A stretch of 64,000 bases of DNA from Pycnococcus provasolii (GCA_049487715.1 CP150580.1:310001-374000), one strand, 5' to 3'; positions 47,982 to 57,938 are shown, counted from the stretch's first letter. Numbers and translations: made by a program. The notes: generated by a model not told the origin, from the sequence alone.

Positions 47982-49275
47982 CTACTCAAGTGAGCAGTGA
48001 GCTCTCACGCACGAGCACGCACGTCCGATGGAACCGGCGGCGCACTCGACGTCGAACTTGGCGGAGGAGTCGGCACCGCCTCCCTCGACGACAGAAGGCG
48101 CGCCGCCACTTGGCGCATCTTCTGTACGGCTCAGAGAGATGTGCTCGACCAGCCACTCCTTCAGCTCGTGCACGGACGCGAGCCGACGCACGGGCAGGCT
48201 GCACATGATCGAGTCGATGCGCGTCGTGTCCCATCCAACGCGGAAAAACGACGCGGCGCAACCCCACGCCATGCACTCGACACCGAGCGTGCTGCCCATC
48301 GACACGCTGCACGGCAAAGCCTTCGATAAACTGCGGTTGTCCACGTCGCCGTCGCCGTCAAACACAAAGCACGACTCGGCGTCGCGCGCGAGCTGCATCA
48401 GCATATCACGCGTCGCGGGCTCGTTGCGCGGATGAGGCCGAAGCAGGACGCGAATCGACACTCCGTCGCCGAGCGCGGCGTTCGCCGTCGAAACGCCCTT
48501 CGCAAACTCCGCAAGGCACGACGCGATCGCGTCAGTTGCACCTGGCACCATGTCGTCGGGACTCACAAAAAAAGGAACTGCAACGTCGCCCTTGCGCACA
48601 CCAAGACTGCTCAGGCGCGCCATCACCTCCGCCGAGTCTAACGCAGGAGGCGTCGCGTCGATCGCGAGAGATTCCAGGTACGTCGATCCCACGTTGACGA
48701 CACAGTCCGAGGATATGGCGTGTTGCCACTTCTGCGCGACTTCGTCCCTCGCGAGCTCGTTCGTGGTCATGATGACGTCCGGGAACGCGTCGGCTCTCGC
48801 GCGGTCCATGCGGTGTCCCACGAAGAAGTCAACCATGAGCGCAACTTTGATGCCAGGACACCGCGCCTTGAGTTCCGCGCACACGTCAAGTTCCGCGCCG
48901 TTCGTCTGTGATGTGTATATTCAGTGTGCAAGGTTGTTAGTGCTTGCTGTTGCTGTTGCTGTTGACTTGCCGCGGAGGTTAAATTTCTTGCGATAAACGT
49001 ACTGATATGCCAAGCACGGCGGCGTGCACCTCCCCTTTCGCGTCTGCGAGTATTTGCGCGACGACTTGCGCGGCGTGCTCCGGCTGCCACGGCGGCTGAG
49101 ACGCCGCCGGTCTGATTGGCTTCCACACCACGTGCACGTTCCTTTCGTCGATCGCGCGCTGCAAGTTATCGTCGTTGAGGATCGGGCGTATGTGGTTGAG
49201 CGCACCTGGATCGTGGCCGACGAACGCGAGGGTGCTACTCACGGGATCCGTTGACGCCATCATGGACGACGACAT
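47982..49275 (-). CDS. Glycosyltransferase-like (GT-B type) protein, two exons
   Basis: Exon 1 is 49275-49003 and exon 2 is 48905-47982, with a 97-nt intron (GTACGT donor, ...CACAG acceptor, phase 0). Joined length is 398 residues. The N half reads TLAFVGHDPGALNHIRPIL, HAAVLGIS (then the join) TNGAELDVCAELK, IKVALMVDFFVGHRMDRARA, DAFPDVIMTTNELA: Rossmann-like strands. The C half has VAVPFFVSPDDMVPGATDAI, SIRVLLRPHPRNEP and CSVSMGSTLGVECMAWGCAA. A sequence of the form 'RPHP...' then 'GSTLG.E...WG' is typical of the C-terminal nucleotide-sugar domain of GT-B enzymes and related epimerases. The exact reaction is unknown. The intron contains TTGCTG hexamer repeats. Confidence 0.6.
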
Positions 49276-49828
49276 GATGTTCGCCAGGATGGTCCGTTGG
49301 TCTCACTCAGTTAAAAGGCGAACAGCTTCGAACAGCTTCGACGAACACGCTGCTGGTGGTGGTGGTAGGTAGAAAGAGCCCGGCCGCGGTGTTGCCTCAC
49401 GGTGATTGAGGTGGTCAAGAAGACGAAACCTTTACCCGGCCTTAAGCGGTGTTGCCTCGCGCTGATTGAGGTGGTCAAGAAGACGAAACCTTTACCCGGC
49501 CTTAAGCGGTGTTGCATCGCGCTGATTGAGGTGGTCAAGAAGACGAAACCTTTACCAACCCGGCCTTAAGCGGTGTGCAACTGTGCAAGGCCGCAACTGT
49601 GCAAGGCCGCAAGGGGGGAGGTGTGGCAAACGTCAAATGGCCTTTGCTTGCATTCCATCTGCACCAATCTGCCAAGTGCCAAGCCGCGTCAGTCAGTCGA
49701 GTCAGTGCGTACCTACATAAACTTAGGTGCGTGCGTCTGGGACAAAACCACAACCGTAAACTTTATGGTACCATTCAAACGCACGCGGCTTTCTCCCCGG
49801 GTCTCTCCATTCCTAGATTCATTCTCGC
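49276..49828. other. Intergenic with 60-bp tandem repeats
   Basis: Divergent region between the GT-B-like gene and the proline-rich protein gene. It is dominated by the tandem repeat at 49386-49574 and a shorter AACTGTGCAAGGCCGC duplication at about 49578-49610. Confidence 0.6.
49386..49574. repeat. 60-bp tandem repeat, three full copies plus a stub
   Basis: Units start at GCGGT at 49386, 49446, 49506 and (stub) 49570. Copy 3 has a 4-nt AACC insertion near its end. Units differ at only a few positions (CCTCACGG / CCTCGCGC / CATCGCGC). Because 60 is divisible by three, the minus strand shows a 20-residue repeat, but with no other coding sign. Confidence 0.9.
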
Positions 49829-51763
49829 ATGACAATCATGAAAGCTGCACAGAGTCACACACCTAGGTGCATGACCACTCTTAGGAGCACGCATGCTTAC
49901 ACAATGTTCACAGGCACACAAGCCGTATGCGTGCTCGTGCTTGTACTCTGCTCTTACCCTGCGCAAGTCGAGGCGAACTTGTGTGAATACAGGTACACGT
50001 ACGGGAACGGAATCCTTGTCGCGATGATTCCGTGCAGACCACCACCGCCTCCTGTCCCGCCGACGTCGCCATTACCACCACCAACGCCGATATGCAAAGA
50101 CCCGATACTCGAAATCGAACGGCCGTGCGACTCGCCGCCACCGCCGCCCTTACCGCCGCCCCCGCCGCCCAGTCCGCCGCCGCCGCCACCGCCCGTGCCA
50201 ATGTGCAAGCTTGCTAACGAGCAGGAGAGGCCGTGCACACTCGTGCCGCCGAGCCCGCCACCACTACCACCAAGTCCACCACCGCCGAACTTTCCACCGC
50301 CTCCGAGCCCGCCACCAAGCCCAAAGCCGCCGCCACCGAGCCCGCCGCCTTCGCTTCCACCGCCATCTCCACCACCGAGCCCGCCGCCTTCGCCTCCACC
50401 GCCGCCGCCGCCACCGCCACTGCCGCCGCCGTATCTGCCGCCAAAGAGCCCGCCGCCGCCTCTCAGGCCGCCGTCGTCGCCACCACCACCGTCGCCGCCG
50501 CCTCCGCCGCGGCCGCCGCCGCCGGCACCACCGTCACCGCCGCCTCCAGTACCCACTCACCCTCCGCTGCCCCCACTTGGTTACGCGTGGTCATCGTCGC
50601 ACGGGAAAGTGGTGCTCGTATACGCGAATGTGCCGTTCAAAAATGGAACGACTGAATCGTTCGCGGCGGCATTCGCGGAGGCTGTTGCTTCCGCAACTAG
50701 AGATGTGTCAGGAACACAAGCAGACGGCGCTTCGAACGCGACGACGGCGAACCTTCCGCCGGCAACTCTGCTGGTATCCTCACAGGTGAAGGTCATGCGC
50801 GCTTCTCTGCGCGGCGTTGACTTTGCCGTTGCGTGCGCTGGCAGCAAGGACTGTGCCTCGATTGCGGAGCTCATCGCCAGCTCTGGCTACGCAGACGCCT
50901 TCAAGCTGCGTCTACAGCAAATTGGAGCGCTGCCTTTCGGAGTCACCATGGACCCTCTTTACGTGGACGCCACCGCGCGCGTTCTCGAGCCCGCTCCGCC
51001 ACCTCCCATGATTTCTCCGCCGCAGCCGCCAAACTTTTCGTCAAAGAAGAATGAAGTCTGGGGCGTTCCCACGTTTGCGGCGGTTATCGTCGCGTGCTTC
51101 ATCGCAGTTGCATTCTGCATGTCGTGCGCGCTTCTGATTGATTACAACCGTGAGCGCGATGAGGTTCGAGAACTTTCGCTCGACGGCCCGCTGCAGACGG
51201 ACTTGGAGGCGCTGGCGGACACGAACAAGAGCTCAGCGGTGATGGAGTGGATCTCGAAGGCAAAATTTAAGCGCGCCGTTGCCCCCAACTCTAAGCCCAA
51301 AGGGAATTCAAATTCAATCAGCCAAATGAGCGGACATCCTGTGAATGCTCTCGCACTGCAGGCTATTGCAAAGAAGATGGAGATTGCGGCTGGATTGCCT
51401 TCCCCGCATATTGCTGGAGGAGGAATGCCTTCACCAACCAGGCAGGTGGTGGTGATACCTTCCGCCGATGCTCGCTGGGACGATTCGGCGGTGGATGCAG
51501 AAATGCTAGCTGTGGCAGCCAGTGACCGAGCTTATTCGCAACCTGGCGTGGTGGACGCGAAAGCGCTCGCACGCCGCGCCGAGGAATGCAACATTGCGGC
51601 GCCTGCGCAAATTGCAATCGCGGCAGCTGCGCAAACACAGTCTGGCGACGAGTTTGCCATACCGATCCCCACAGAGAGCAAGAAGGGACAACGGCGCAAG
51701 CATCTCACCGTGGAGGACATGGGTGACTTGTCATCGAGCGATGAGGATGATGATTATTCATGA
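49829..51763 (+). CDS. Proline-rich (SPPPP) single-pass surface/wall-associated protein
   Basis: 644 residues; an inner ATG at 49904 (MFTGTQAVCVLVLVLCS) would place the signal peptide at the very N terminus and is equally likely. After the signal come short Cys-containing blocks (CEYRYTYGNGILVAMIPC; CKDPILEIERPC; CKLANEQERPC) separated by SPPPPP stretches, then an approximately 120-residue hydroxyproline-rich-glycoprotein-like rod. An ordered ectodomain (YAWSSSHGKVVLVYANVPF ... LRLQQIGALPFGVTMDPLYV) follows, then one membrane span (FAAVIVACFIAVAFCMSCAL) and an approximately 210-residue cytoplasmic tail ending in an acidic EDMGDLSSSDEDDDYS. The rod resembles pherophorin and extensin-type wall proteins of green algae. 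The transmembrane tail suggests a wall-to-cytoplasm linker or receptor (inference). Confidence 0.8.
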   Translation: MTIMKAAQSHTPRCMTTLRSTHAYTMFTGTQAVCVLVLVLCSYPAQVEANLCEYRYTYGNGILVAMIPCRPPPPPVPPTSPLPPPTPICKDPILEIERPCDSPPPPPLPPPPPPSPPPPPPPVPMCKLANEQERPCTLVPPSPPPLPPSPPPPNFPPPPSPPPSPKPPPPSPPPSLPPPSPPPSPPPSPPPPPPPPPLPPPYLPPKSPPPPLRPPSSPPPPSPPPPPRPPPPAPPSPPPPVPTHPPLPPLGYAWSSSHGKVVLVYANVPFKNGTTESFAAAFAEAVASATRDVSGTQADGASNATTANLPPATLLVSSQVKVMRASLRGVDFAVACAGSKDCASIAELIASSGYADAFKLRLQQIGALPFGVTMDPLYVDATARVLEPAPPPPMISPPQPPNFSSKKNEVWGVPTFAAVIVACFIAVAFCMSCALLIDYNRERDEVRELSLDGPLQTDLEALADTNKSSAVMEWISKAKFKRAVAPNSKPKGNSNSISQMSGHPVNALALQAIAKKMEIAAGLPSPHIAGGGMPSPTRQVVVIPSADARWDDSAVDAEMLAVAASDRAYSQPGVVDAKALARRAEECNIAAPAQIAIAAAAQTQSGDEFAIPIPTESKKGQRRKHLTVEDMGDLSSSDEDDDYS

Positions 51764-52144
51764 CATTACATTGTTGAGGACGAGTAACTTTTCCCTGAAA
51801 AACAACCGTTTTCATGATGTCGTAACCGCATGCCACGGCGGAACCACGACCCTGCCTGGGACCTAGGTTCATGCTCTGCTTCTTCTTCCTCTTCGGACTT
51901 CTTCGGCGTATGCGGGTGAGGCGTGCTCGGCGTGCTCGGCGTGCTCGGCGGCGGCGGTATCACCCTTGGCGTCGTCTTTTGCCTCTTTTTCGGCGGCGTT
52001 GGCGCCACAAGGGCCGTTTCGGGAGCGTTTTGCGTGAAATTTTGGCAGCTTGCGTCGCGGCGCGCGTCAAGGGTTTCTAACGGGTTGTCGTAACGCGGCA
52101 TGGCGATAGCGCAGTGCGCGGGTGGGTACACGCGTGTCATGGCG
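51764..52144. other. Intergenic, Ser/Pro-like simple sequence
   Basis: 3' flank of the proline-rich gene. It contains a CGGCGTGCTCGG tandem near 51925-51950. A 124-codon minus-strand frame here is low complexity and unsupported. Confidence 0.35.
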
Positions 52145-52400
52145 CTCTAAGCTCCCTGTAAACGTCCTCCGCCTCCCGGCGCGCATCCACCAGCTCCACC
52201 GCCGCCTCCTCGAGCGCCTCCTCCTCGAGAGTCTCGATCGCGAGGAGGCGCTCTAGCGCCTCCACGCGCAGCGCAGGGAGCCGAAGCTCCTTGTATATTT
52301 CAGCCGCTCTCCTCCACGGCTTTCCATACGTTTTATCCAGCGACGCGGCGAGCGCCGAAGAGGTTTTACGTACTTCTGGTCGTAGTCCAATCTAGTAGCC
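52145..52400 (-). pseudogene. Duplicated fragment of the neighbouring TPR-DnaJ gene
   Basis: 52165 to about 52350 matches 53432 to about 53618 of the TPR-DnaJ gene in the same orientation with few differences. The reading frame is preserved: AAEIYKELRLPALRVEALER, LLAIE(T)LEEEALEEAAVE, LVDARREAE, then it diverges to a stop. Just upstream (about 52395-52355) a second, more diverged piece encodes LDYDQKYVKPLRR, matching LDESYSKPLRR of the real gene, in a shifted frame. So a small region was copied at least once and possibly twice. No start or J domain: a gene fragment. Confidence 0.8.
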
Positions 52401-53025
52401 CTAGGGGCTAGGGGGTGGGTCATGACGTTCGTCACATACCTCAATATTGAGTGGGCGGGCTCGAGGCGATCCCATAGGCAGGAGACTGGCATCGTTTGGG
52501 GACCCCCGAGACCTCCCCACGCGAAGCGCGCGTGGGGAATGTGCGCCGCCATTGCATTCTGAGTCGACCGCCCAATCCTCGACAAGGGGGGCCTTGCAGC
52601 GAAGGATCCCCGTGTGAAAGGAAAAGGGGCCGGCCTCCCTTGTGGAATATTCCGCATCAATGTTGCCGAGGGACGACGGCAGTGTTGTTGTCGCGTCGCT
52701 GGTTGAATATTGTTGATGATTATTTTAATTCGGCTGTTATGTTAAAAACGAAGTTGATGTTAGTTATGCGCATGGCTTCCAAAATAATGATTCTGCCGTC
52801 GCTGTTGTTGCTTCTGCAAATCAATGAGACAATCAGACAATGACGAATGACGATGATGACATCGCTGTTGCTTTGCAAATCAATTGATTGACGAGTGACG
52901 ACGGTCATCACTCATTCATTCACGACGGCAGTCGGCAGGTGATGATGATGTCGCGTTGCTGATAAAGAGGGTGTGGGATCGGCGCATGATGCCGTTTAAA
53001 ATGTTATTGTTGATAATATTATTAC
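52401..53025. other. Intergenic, AT-richer sequence
   Basis: Contains a CCCTAGGGGCTAGGG-like palindromic patch near 52398-52412 and ATGATGATGA/GACGACGG-like short repeats (about 52840-52950). Lower GC than its surroundings. No gene seen. Confidence 0.35.
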
Positions 53026-56000
53026 TCAATAAAAATTATAATAGGAGTAATGATGTCGCCTACGCCTCGAGCTGCGACGCAGCTCGAGACGCAGGCTGTC
53101 GTACTCTACTCTTTTACAGGACAACGCCTCCGACGCCGTTTTTATCAAACGGAAGCCGCGCTCGCAGATGGCGAGTGCGATCTGCGGGGCGGCTGCCACA
53201 GCTTCATCAGCATCGCGACCCCACACCACTGCGCGCAACACTGCCGCGGTGTTGCGCGCAGCCTTGTCAGGGTGGCATCGCAGGGCAAGGCGGTGATATG
53301 CCTTCCTCACCTCGCTTTCGGTTGCGTCCGCAGTGACGCCGAGCACGGCGAGCAGGTCTGCACCCTGCTCGCCGTCCGTGAGCCCCAGGCTCGCCGCCAG
53401 GTCGGCGGCTCGGCGCGGCGGCAGCGCCGCCTCCTCCGCCTCCCGGCGCGCATCCACCAGCTCCACGGCCGCCTCCTCGAGCGCCTCCTCCTCGAGACTC
53501 TCGATCGCGAGGAGGCGCTCCAGCGCCTCCACGCGCAGCGCAGGGAGCCGAAGCTCCTTGTAGATCTCCGCCGCTCTCCGCAGTGGTTTAGAGTACGACT
53601 CATCGAGCGAGGAGGCGAGCGCCGCGTCGCGAAGTGCGCCGACGCGATCCCCCGTCGCGTGGGAGACCGCCGCGCGGTTGCAGAGCAACCGCGCGGCTAC
53701 GCTCGCGGGCACCGGAAAGTTATTATTGTCGTCAAGGCACGACGTGTACGACGCGAGAGCTTGTGCGTGGCTCTGCGCGCGGAAGGCGGCGTTGCCCTGC
53801 TCCCTGCCCTGCTGTAGTCTCGCACACTCCTCCGCCAGTGCCGGAAAAAAGCAGGCGCCGCCAGCCTCTTGCCCTCCAGCCCTCCTGCTCGCGCGCTCGA
53901 GTGCTGGATCGCGTGCAGCGACACTGCACTCGTCGAGCTGGCCGAGCAGGTAGGCGCTGATGGCGTGGAATCCCGAGCGCCAGACGGATGGAACGTGCTT
54001 CGGAATCGCCTCCCGCGCGGCGTCCATCGGGTCGAAGACGCCCGTGGCACCACGGCCGATGACCACGGGCGGCGACGCTCGCAGAGCCGTCCTGTATTCC
54101 ACCCCGCCGCTGTTGGGCGTGGCGACGAGCTTCGCAGCCTCGGCGTGCTGTCGAAGCAGCAGAGCCGCCTGCACCTTGGCCACGAGCACGCGCTCGGCTG
54201 CGGGAGCAGCTGATGCTGCCGACGATAGCAGCTCGTCAGCCTCAATCGCGCGCGCCTCGAGGTCGTCGCGCGTCAAGGGTGGCTGCACCACCTCTTCCTC
54301 CTCCTCTGCATCATCATCACCTGACCTTGCCGCCTCTTCCGCTGCGGCAGCCTTTCGCATCCACGCGAAGCCGAGAGCGAGCACATCGCCCGACTCGTGC
54401 TCGACAACGCCGCTGGCGAGCGCTTTCGCGCACGTGGCCAGGATCGCCTCTGCGCGCGTTATGGCGGCATCTGCCGCCCCCGCGGCGACGGCACGCTGGC
54501 GCGCCTCAGCTCGTACCCATGCAGCCCCCTCGTCGTCAGAAGATTGCACGCTCTGGAGAAGAGGTCGAAGCATCGCCTCAGCCGCGACGAACGCTCCTAG
54601 CTGCTGGAGGCACGATGCAAGCCTCATGCGTGCTCTCACGGCGGTGTCGTCCAGTGCCAGAGCGCGCACGCAGTCGCCAAGCGCCTCGACGGGCGAAGAC
54701 AGCATGAGCCGAGCCGCCGCGCGGTTGCCCAGGTAGATTGCCGCCGTCGCACGCTCGACGCCGTCGGCATCGCTGCCGAGGCTTCGTAGCGCGTCCGAGT
54801 ACAATCTCTCCGCAGCGCGCCAGTCTCCCGCTCGATACGCTTCATTGCCGCGGCGATGCTTGTCCGCAGCATCCTCAACATTTGAACTGCTTGTCTTGAA
54901 TGGCGACATGGAAGGGCGTGCTGATCGCGGCGGTGACGTGGTGGTGAAGGAAAGAGGAGAAGGTGACGTGTCGTCGTCACGTGCATTCGGCCTGAGCGCA
55001 CGACGGAATCCTCTTCGAATCGTGTTCGGAGACTGCTCTGGCTCTGCAGAAGGCTGCGTGCCATTCGTAGCCTCCACCTCTTTCATCAGCGGGCTAAGGT
55101 CCACCTCGCCAATGCGCAGGCCGTTTGGGCTAGCGTTTTCTCCCTCGCGCAGTGATGTCGTCGCCGTCCTTCGCGCGGAAGCGGACCGTCTGCTGCTTGA
55201 CTTGGCAGTATGCCGCCTTCGCGCGGACGTTGTTGCTTGCGGTGCTGGTGTCGTTGTGGACACGTTGGGTTGGAAGAAGAGGTCTGCCGCCACGCCGAAT
55301 GCGGGCGAGTCGTTGGATGCGTCGGTGGTGGTGGTGGTGGTGGCTGCGGCTGCTGCGGCTGCTCTGAGCGGCGCCGCCTGCTCCCAAGCCCTCGCTGAAA
55401 AAGGCGTCGGTTGATGATGTGGCGTGGTGTCGGCGGTGGCGCTGGGTGGTGCAGGCGTTGCTTCCGCATCCTCGAATATTTTTTGCGTCCACCGCTCGAC
55501 CCACTGCTCGACACCCTCGTGCGTTTTGGGCACGCCGGTATGCCACGCATGTGGTGGTGGTGGTGGTGACTGTGGTGGTGGTGGTGGTGGTGATTGTGGT
55601 GGTGGTGTGGCGTTTGTCGTGGTTGTCGGTCCAAAGGCTGCGGGCATCACGGGTGGAACGAACGGCGGCGAGGCTGGCGCGGTAGTAGGTGTGTGGCTTG
55701 CAACTTTGACGGGCGATACCACGTGCTGCTGCGTTCTCCTTCTCCTGTGTATTTTGCGTCCTGACGGCGACGTGAATGCGCGTGATGCAGATCCTAACCC
55801 ACCACTGCCTTGCTCCGTCGTAGTTGTCGCCGTGCCTGGCACAAACAACAAACTGGCAGCAGGAGTGTGCGCATCATGATTAAGAGTACCACCAAAGTAA
55901 GCGGCTTCCAAAGAAGAAGGCGAAGGCGAAGGCTGCTGCTGCGTATGCTGCTGCAGATTCACTCCGGGGTGATCCACCATTATAGGAGGAGGAGGCTTGA

Positions 56001-56061
56001 AAGAAACACCAACGTCGACGTCGACGAACGAAGGGTCCCAAGAAGGCGCGGGTCCATGCAT
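53026..56061 (-). CDS. TPR and DnaJ-domain co-chaperone
   Basis: 1,011 residues from the ATG at 56061 (the longer frame begins with a non-ATG codon). The N-terminal approximately 400 residues are disordered (Pro, His, Thr, Ser runs). TPR units follow: HRRGNEAYRAGDWRAAERLY, SDALRSL, YLGNRAAARLMLSSPVEALG, DCVRALALDDTAVRARMRLA. Later ones include REQGNAAFRAQSHAQALASY, LLCNRAAVSHATGDRVGALR and YSKPLRRAAEIYKELRLPAL. The C-terminal J domain is LLAVLGVTADATESEVRKAY, HRLALRCHPDKAA (HPD present), with an approximately 20-residue insertion before the last helix (FRLIKTASEALS). Architecture TPR then J resembles DNAJC7/TPR2-type Hsp70-Hsp90 co-chaperones. The tail is Arg/His/Tyr-rich. Its 3' region is the source of the nearby duplicated fragment. 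Confidence 0.87.
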   Translation of the reverse strand: MHGPAPSWDPSFVDVDVGVSFKPPPPIMVDHPGVNLQQHTQQQPSPSPSSLEAAYFGGTLNHDAHTPAASLLFVPGTATTTTEQGSGGLGSASRAFTSPSGRKIHRRRRTQQHVVSPVKVASHTPTTAPASPPFVPPVMPAAFGPTTTTNATPPPQSPPPPPPQSPPPPPHAWHTGVPKTHEGVEQWVERWTQKIFEDAEATPAPPSATADTTPHHQPTPFSARAWEQAAPLRAAAAAAATTTTTTDASNDSPAFGVAADLFFQPNVSTTTPAPQATTSARRRHTAKSSSRRSASARRTATTSLREGENASPNGLRIGEVDLSPLMKEVEATNGTQPSAEPEQSPNTIRRGFRRALRPNARDDDTSPSPLSFTTTSPPRSARPSMSPFKTSSSNVEDAADKHRRGNEAYRAGDWRAAERLYSDALRSLGSDADGVERATAAIYLGNRAAARLMLSSPVEALGDCVRALALDDTAVRARMRLASCLQQLGAFVAAEAMLRPLLQSVQSSDDEGAAWVRAEARQRAVAAGAADAAITRAEAILATCAKALASGVVEHESGDVLALGFAWMRKAAAAEEAARSGDDDAEEEEEVVQPPLTRDDLEARAIEADELLSSAASAAPAAERVLVAKVQAALLLRQHAEAAKLVATPNSGGVEYRTALRASPPVVIGRGATGVFDPMDAAREAIPKHVPSVWRSGFHAISAYLLGQLDECSVAARDPALERASRRAGGQEAGGACFFPALAEECARLQQGREQGNAAFRAQSHAQALASYTSCLDDNNNFPVPASVAARLLCNRAAVSHATGDRVGALRDAALASSLDESYSKPLRRAAEIYKELRLPALRVEALERLLAIESLEEEALEEAAVELVDARREAEEAALPPRRAADLAASLGLTDGEQGADLLAVLGVTADATESEVRKAYHRLALRCHPDKAARNTAAVLRAVVWGRDADEAVAAAPQIALAICERGFRLIKTASEALSCKRVEYDSLRLELRRSSRRRRHHYSYYNFY

Positions 56062-56663
56062 GGCGACGTGCACCTGCACCAAGAAAATAAAAGTGAAACG
56101 AGAGGGAGAAGGAAAACAAGTTTGAACAAGGCGCGTGCCACCTGCCCCTTATGATATTGCGTTTAAGGAAGGATCCCCAAATTGTGAGGACTGGTAAGGG
56201 CACCCCTCCGCTGTCCTGGTGGGAACCCGTTCTGGTGGCGAATTCAGGTGGGAAAAAGCACGGGGGAAGGACCATTTGTCCATGTGAGTCGACCTACGGG
56301 GGATCCCCCCTCCCCCTCTTTTTAGACTGGTGCCTTGGGGGTGGGGTGCCCGTTTTCCCCTTCTTATTTCTCCCTAAAAAGTAGTTATTTTGTGGGGCAC
56401 TTCCGGCTCCCTTTTTGTTTTTTTTTCACTTTTTCCTTTCCCAAGGATTGTTGCGCCGTTAAAGTAAAATATCACATCAGCATCCTTTTGGCGTGGTGAC
56501 GATGTTGACGAAGATGATGGCGCGTGCTCCTTCTCATTCTCATTCTCGTTCCTTCTCATTCTCGTTCTCTTAAGTATTCTACCTATAATCAGGTGGTTCG
56601 TATCAACTCCTTCTGTTTCAGAAGGTGTCCCTCTGGTGGTGGTGGTATTTTTAATAGAACGAA
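56062..56663. other. Divergent intergenic between the TPR-DnaJ and bestrophin genes
   Basis: Contains a TTCTCATTCTCG tandem (about 56525-56570) and a GGGGGATCCCCCC palindromic patch (about 56297-56312). Promoters for both genes are expected here. No gene seen. Confidence 0.4.
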
Positions 56664-57938
56664 ATGGATGTGCACGTCGTCGTCGTCGTCGTCGTCGTCG
56701 TCTCATCAGCATCAGCATCATCACCTGACCTTGCCGCCTCTTCCGCATCAGGGTCAGACGCAGATGATGCAGATGCTCTGCCAGAAGTCTTCAGTCCACT
56801 TCAACATTCCAAACATACGTCGCTGTTCGTCTCACTGGACGAACGAACAGACGCCGCGAAGGCGGGAGGGGGACGTGGAGTGGGCACGGGACGCGAGGGG
56901 GATGGACCGCGCATTGACAAAATTAACAGCGTTCGGGCGGAACTTCTGCGCGCTGACCCGGGACTGAACCAAAGCCTCATCAGCAGTGGAACGACCATCT
57001 CGCAGCTATTCACGCAGGACAAGTGGGAAAACCACAGAAGCGTGCGACGCTACTGGACTGCTCTCAGAGACATCGCCGGCTCCACCGTCTTCCGTCGCGT
57101 CACGCCGCCTTGCTTGCTCGCGGCGTTCTGGGCGGCGTGCTGCTGCGCCCTCGGGCTAGCCGCACCCGCGACGCCACTCACGCTCACCGGACACGCCATC
57201 GCTCTACTGCTGGTGTTTCGCACAAATCAAGCGTACGCGCGCTTCCACGAAGGTCGAGCGCTGTGGGGGCAACTCGTGGCATCGAGCCGTGACGTCGCGC
57301 GTCTTACGGGAGCTTTCGCGTCCGTGAGTTCTCAAGCGACGCGCGACGAAGCTGCGGGACTCCTGCGACTCGTCGACGCGTACGCATGGGTGATGAAGGG
57401 ACACCTACGCGGCGGACGCACACGCGAGGATCCGAACGACCCGAGCGCTTATCGCGACGACCCTGCTCCCTTCGTGCGTACTGTTCTAGCACCCGACGAG
57501 GCTGACAGCGTGCTCCTTGCAACGAACAAGCCGCTTCATGTGACGCTGCTCATGACGGACTGCGTCCGGAACATGGGCGGCGATGTTCCCGTTGAGACGC
57601 GGCAAACGCTTCTAGACGCCGTGAAGGAGTTGGCGCGCATATGCGGCGGCTGCGAGCGTTTGCTGAGCACACCCATTCCACTCAGCTACACGAGGCACAC
57701 CGGGCGAGCGCTGATGATCTGGCTGCTTTGCGTGCCAGCTGCGCTGCAAGCGCACATGGGCTGGCTCACGGTACCCGTCGTCTTTGTCATGTCGTACCTG
57801 CTCATCGGCATCGACGAGATTGGCGTTCAGATTGAGGAGCCGTTCGCGATTCTGCCGCTTCGGCCGTTGTGCGACACGATCCGGCGCGACGTTCGTCTGG
57901 TGGCAGAGCATTACGGCTTGCGCGACCGCCTGCTGTAA
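56664..57938 (+). CDS. Bestrophin-family anion channel (VCCN1/RFP-TM type)
   Basis: 424 residues from the ATG at 56664; an in-frame TAG lies 9 nt upstream. Residues 1-80 are low complexity (a poly-Val run, then Ser/Ala/Asp) and may include a plastid-targeting region, though it is atypically acidic. The conserved part starts at about 118: DKWENHRSVRRYWTALRDIA, GSTVFRRVTPPCLLAAFWAA, then the family hallmark ALLLVFRTNQAYARFHEGRA followed by LWGQLV. Later, ICGGCERLLSTPIPLSYTRH, LLCVPAALQAHMGWLTVPVV, YLLIGIDEIGVQIEEPFAIL and PLRPLCDTIRRDV fit plant and algal bestrophin-like channels that adjust thylakoid proton motive force. Localisation is inferred. The N-terminal simple-sequence part shares 31 identical bases with the neighbouring TPR-DnaJ gene. 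Confidence 0.88.
   Translation: MDVHVVVVVVVVVSSASASSPDLAASSASGSDADDADALPEVFSPLQHSKHTSLFVSLDERTDAAKAGGGRGVGTGREGDGPRIDKINSVRAELLRADPGLNQSLISSGTTISQLFTQDKWENHRSVRRYWTALRDIAGSTVFRRVTPPCLLAAFWAACCCALGLAAPATPLTLTGHAIALLLVFRTNQAYARFHEGRALWGQLVASSRDVARLTGAFASVSSQATRDEAAGLLRLVDAYAWVMKGHLRGGRTREDPNDPSAYRDDPAPFVRTVLAPDEADSVLLATNKPLHVTLLMTDCVRNMGGDVPVETRQTLLDAVKELARICGGCERLLSTPIPLSYTRHTGRALMIWLLCVPAALQAHMGWLTVPVVFVMSYLLIGIDEIGVQIEEPFAILPLRPLCDTIRRDVRLVAEHYGLRDRLL

Noticed and set aside
49311-49538. Minus-strand 75-codon frame with a 20-residue repeat
   Set aside because: The repeat arises from the 60-bp minisatellite; there is no domain, and the region is the 5' flank of another gene.
49386-49574. CRISPR-like array
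   Set aside because: Units are contiguous, without variable spacers; it is a plain minisatellite in a eukaryotic genome.
51766-52140. 124-codon minus-strand Pro/Glu-rich frame
   Set aside because: Low complexity, 3' flank of another gene, no start context.
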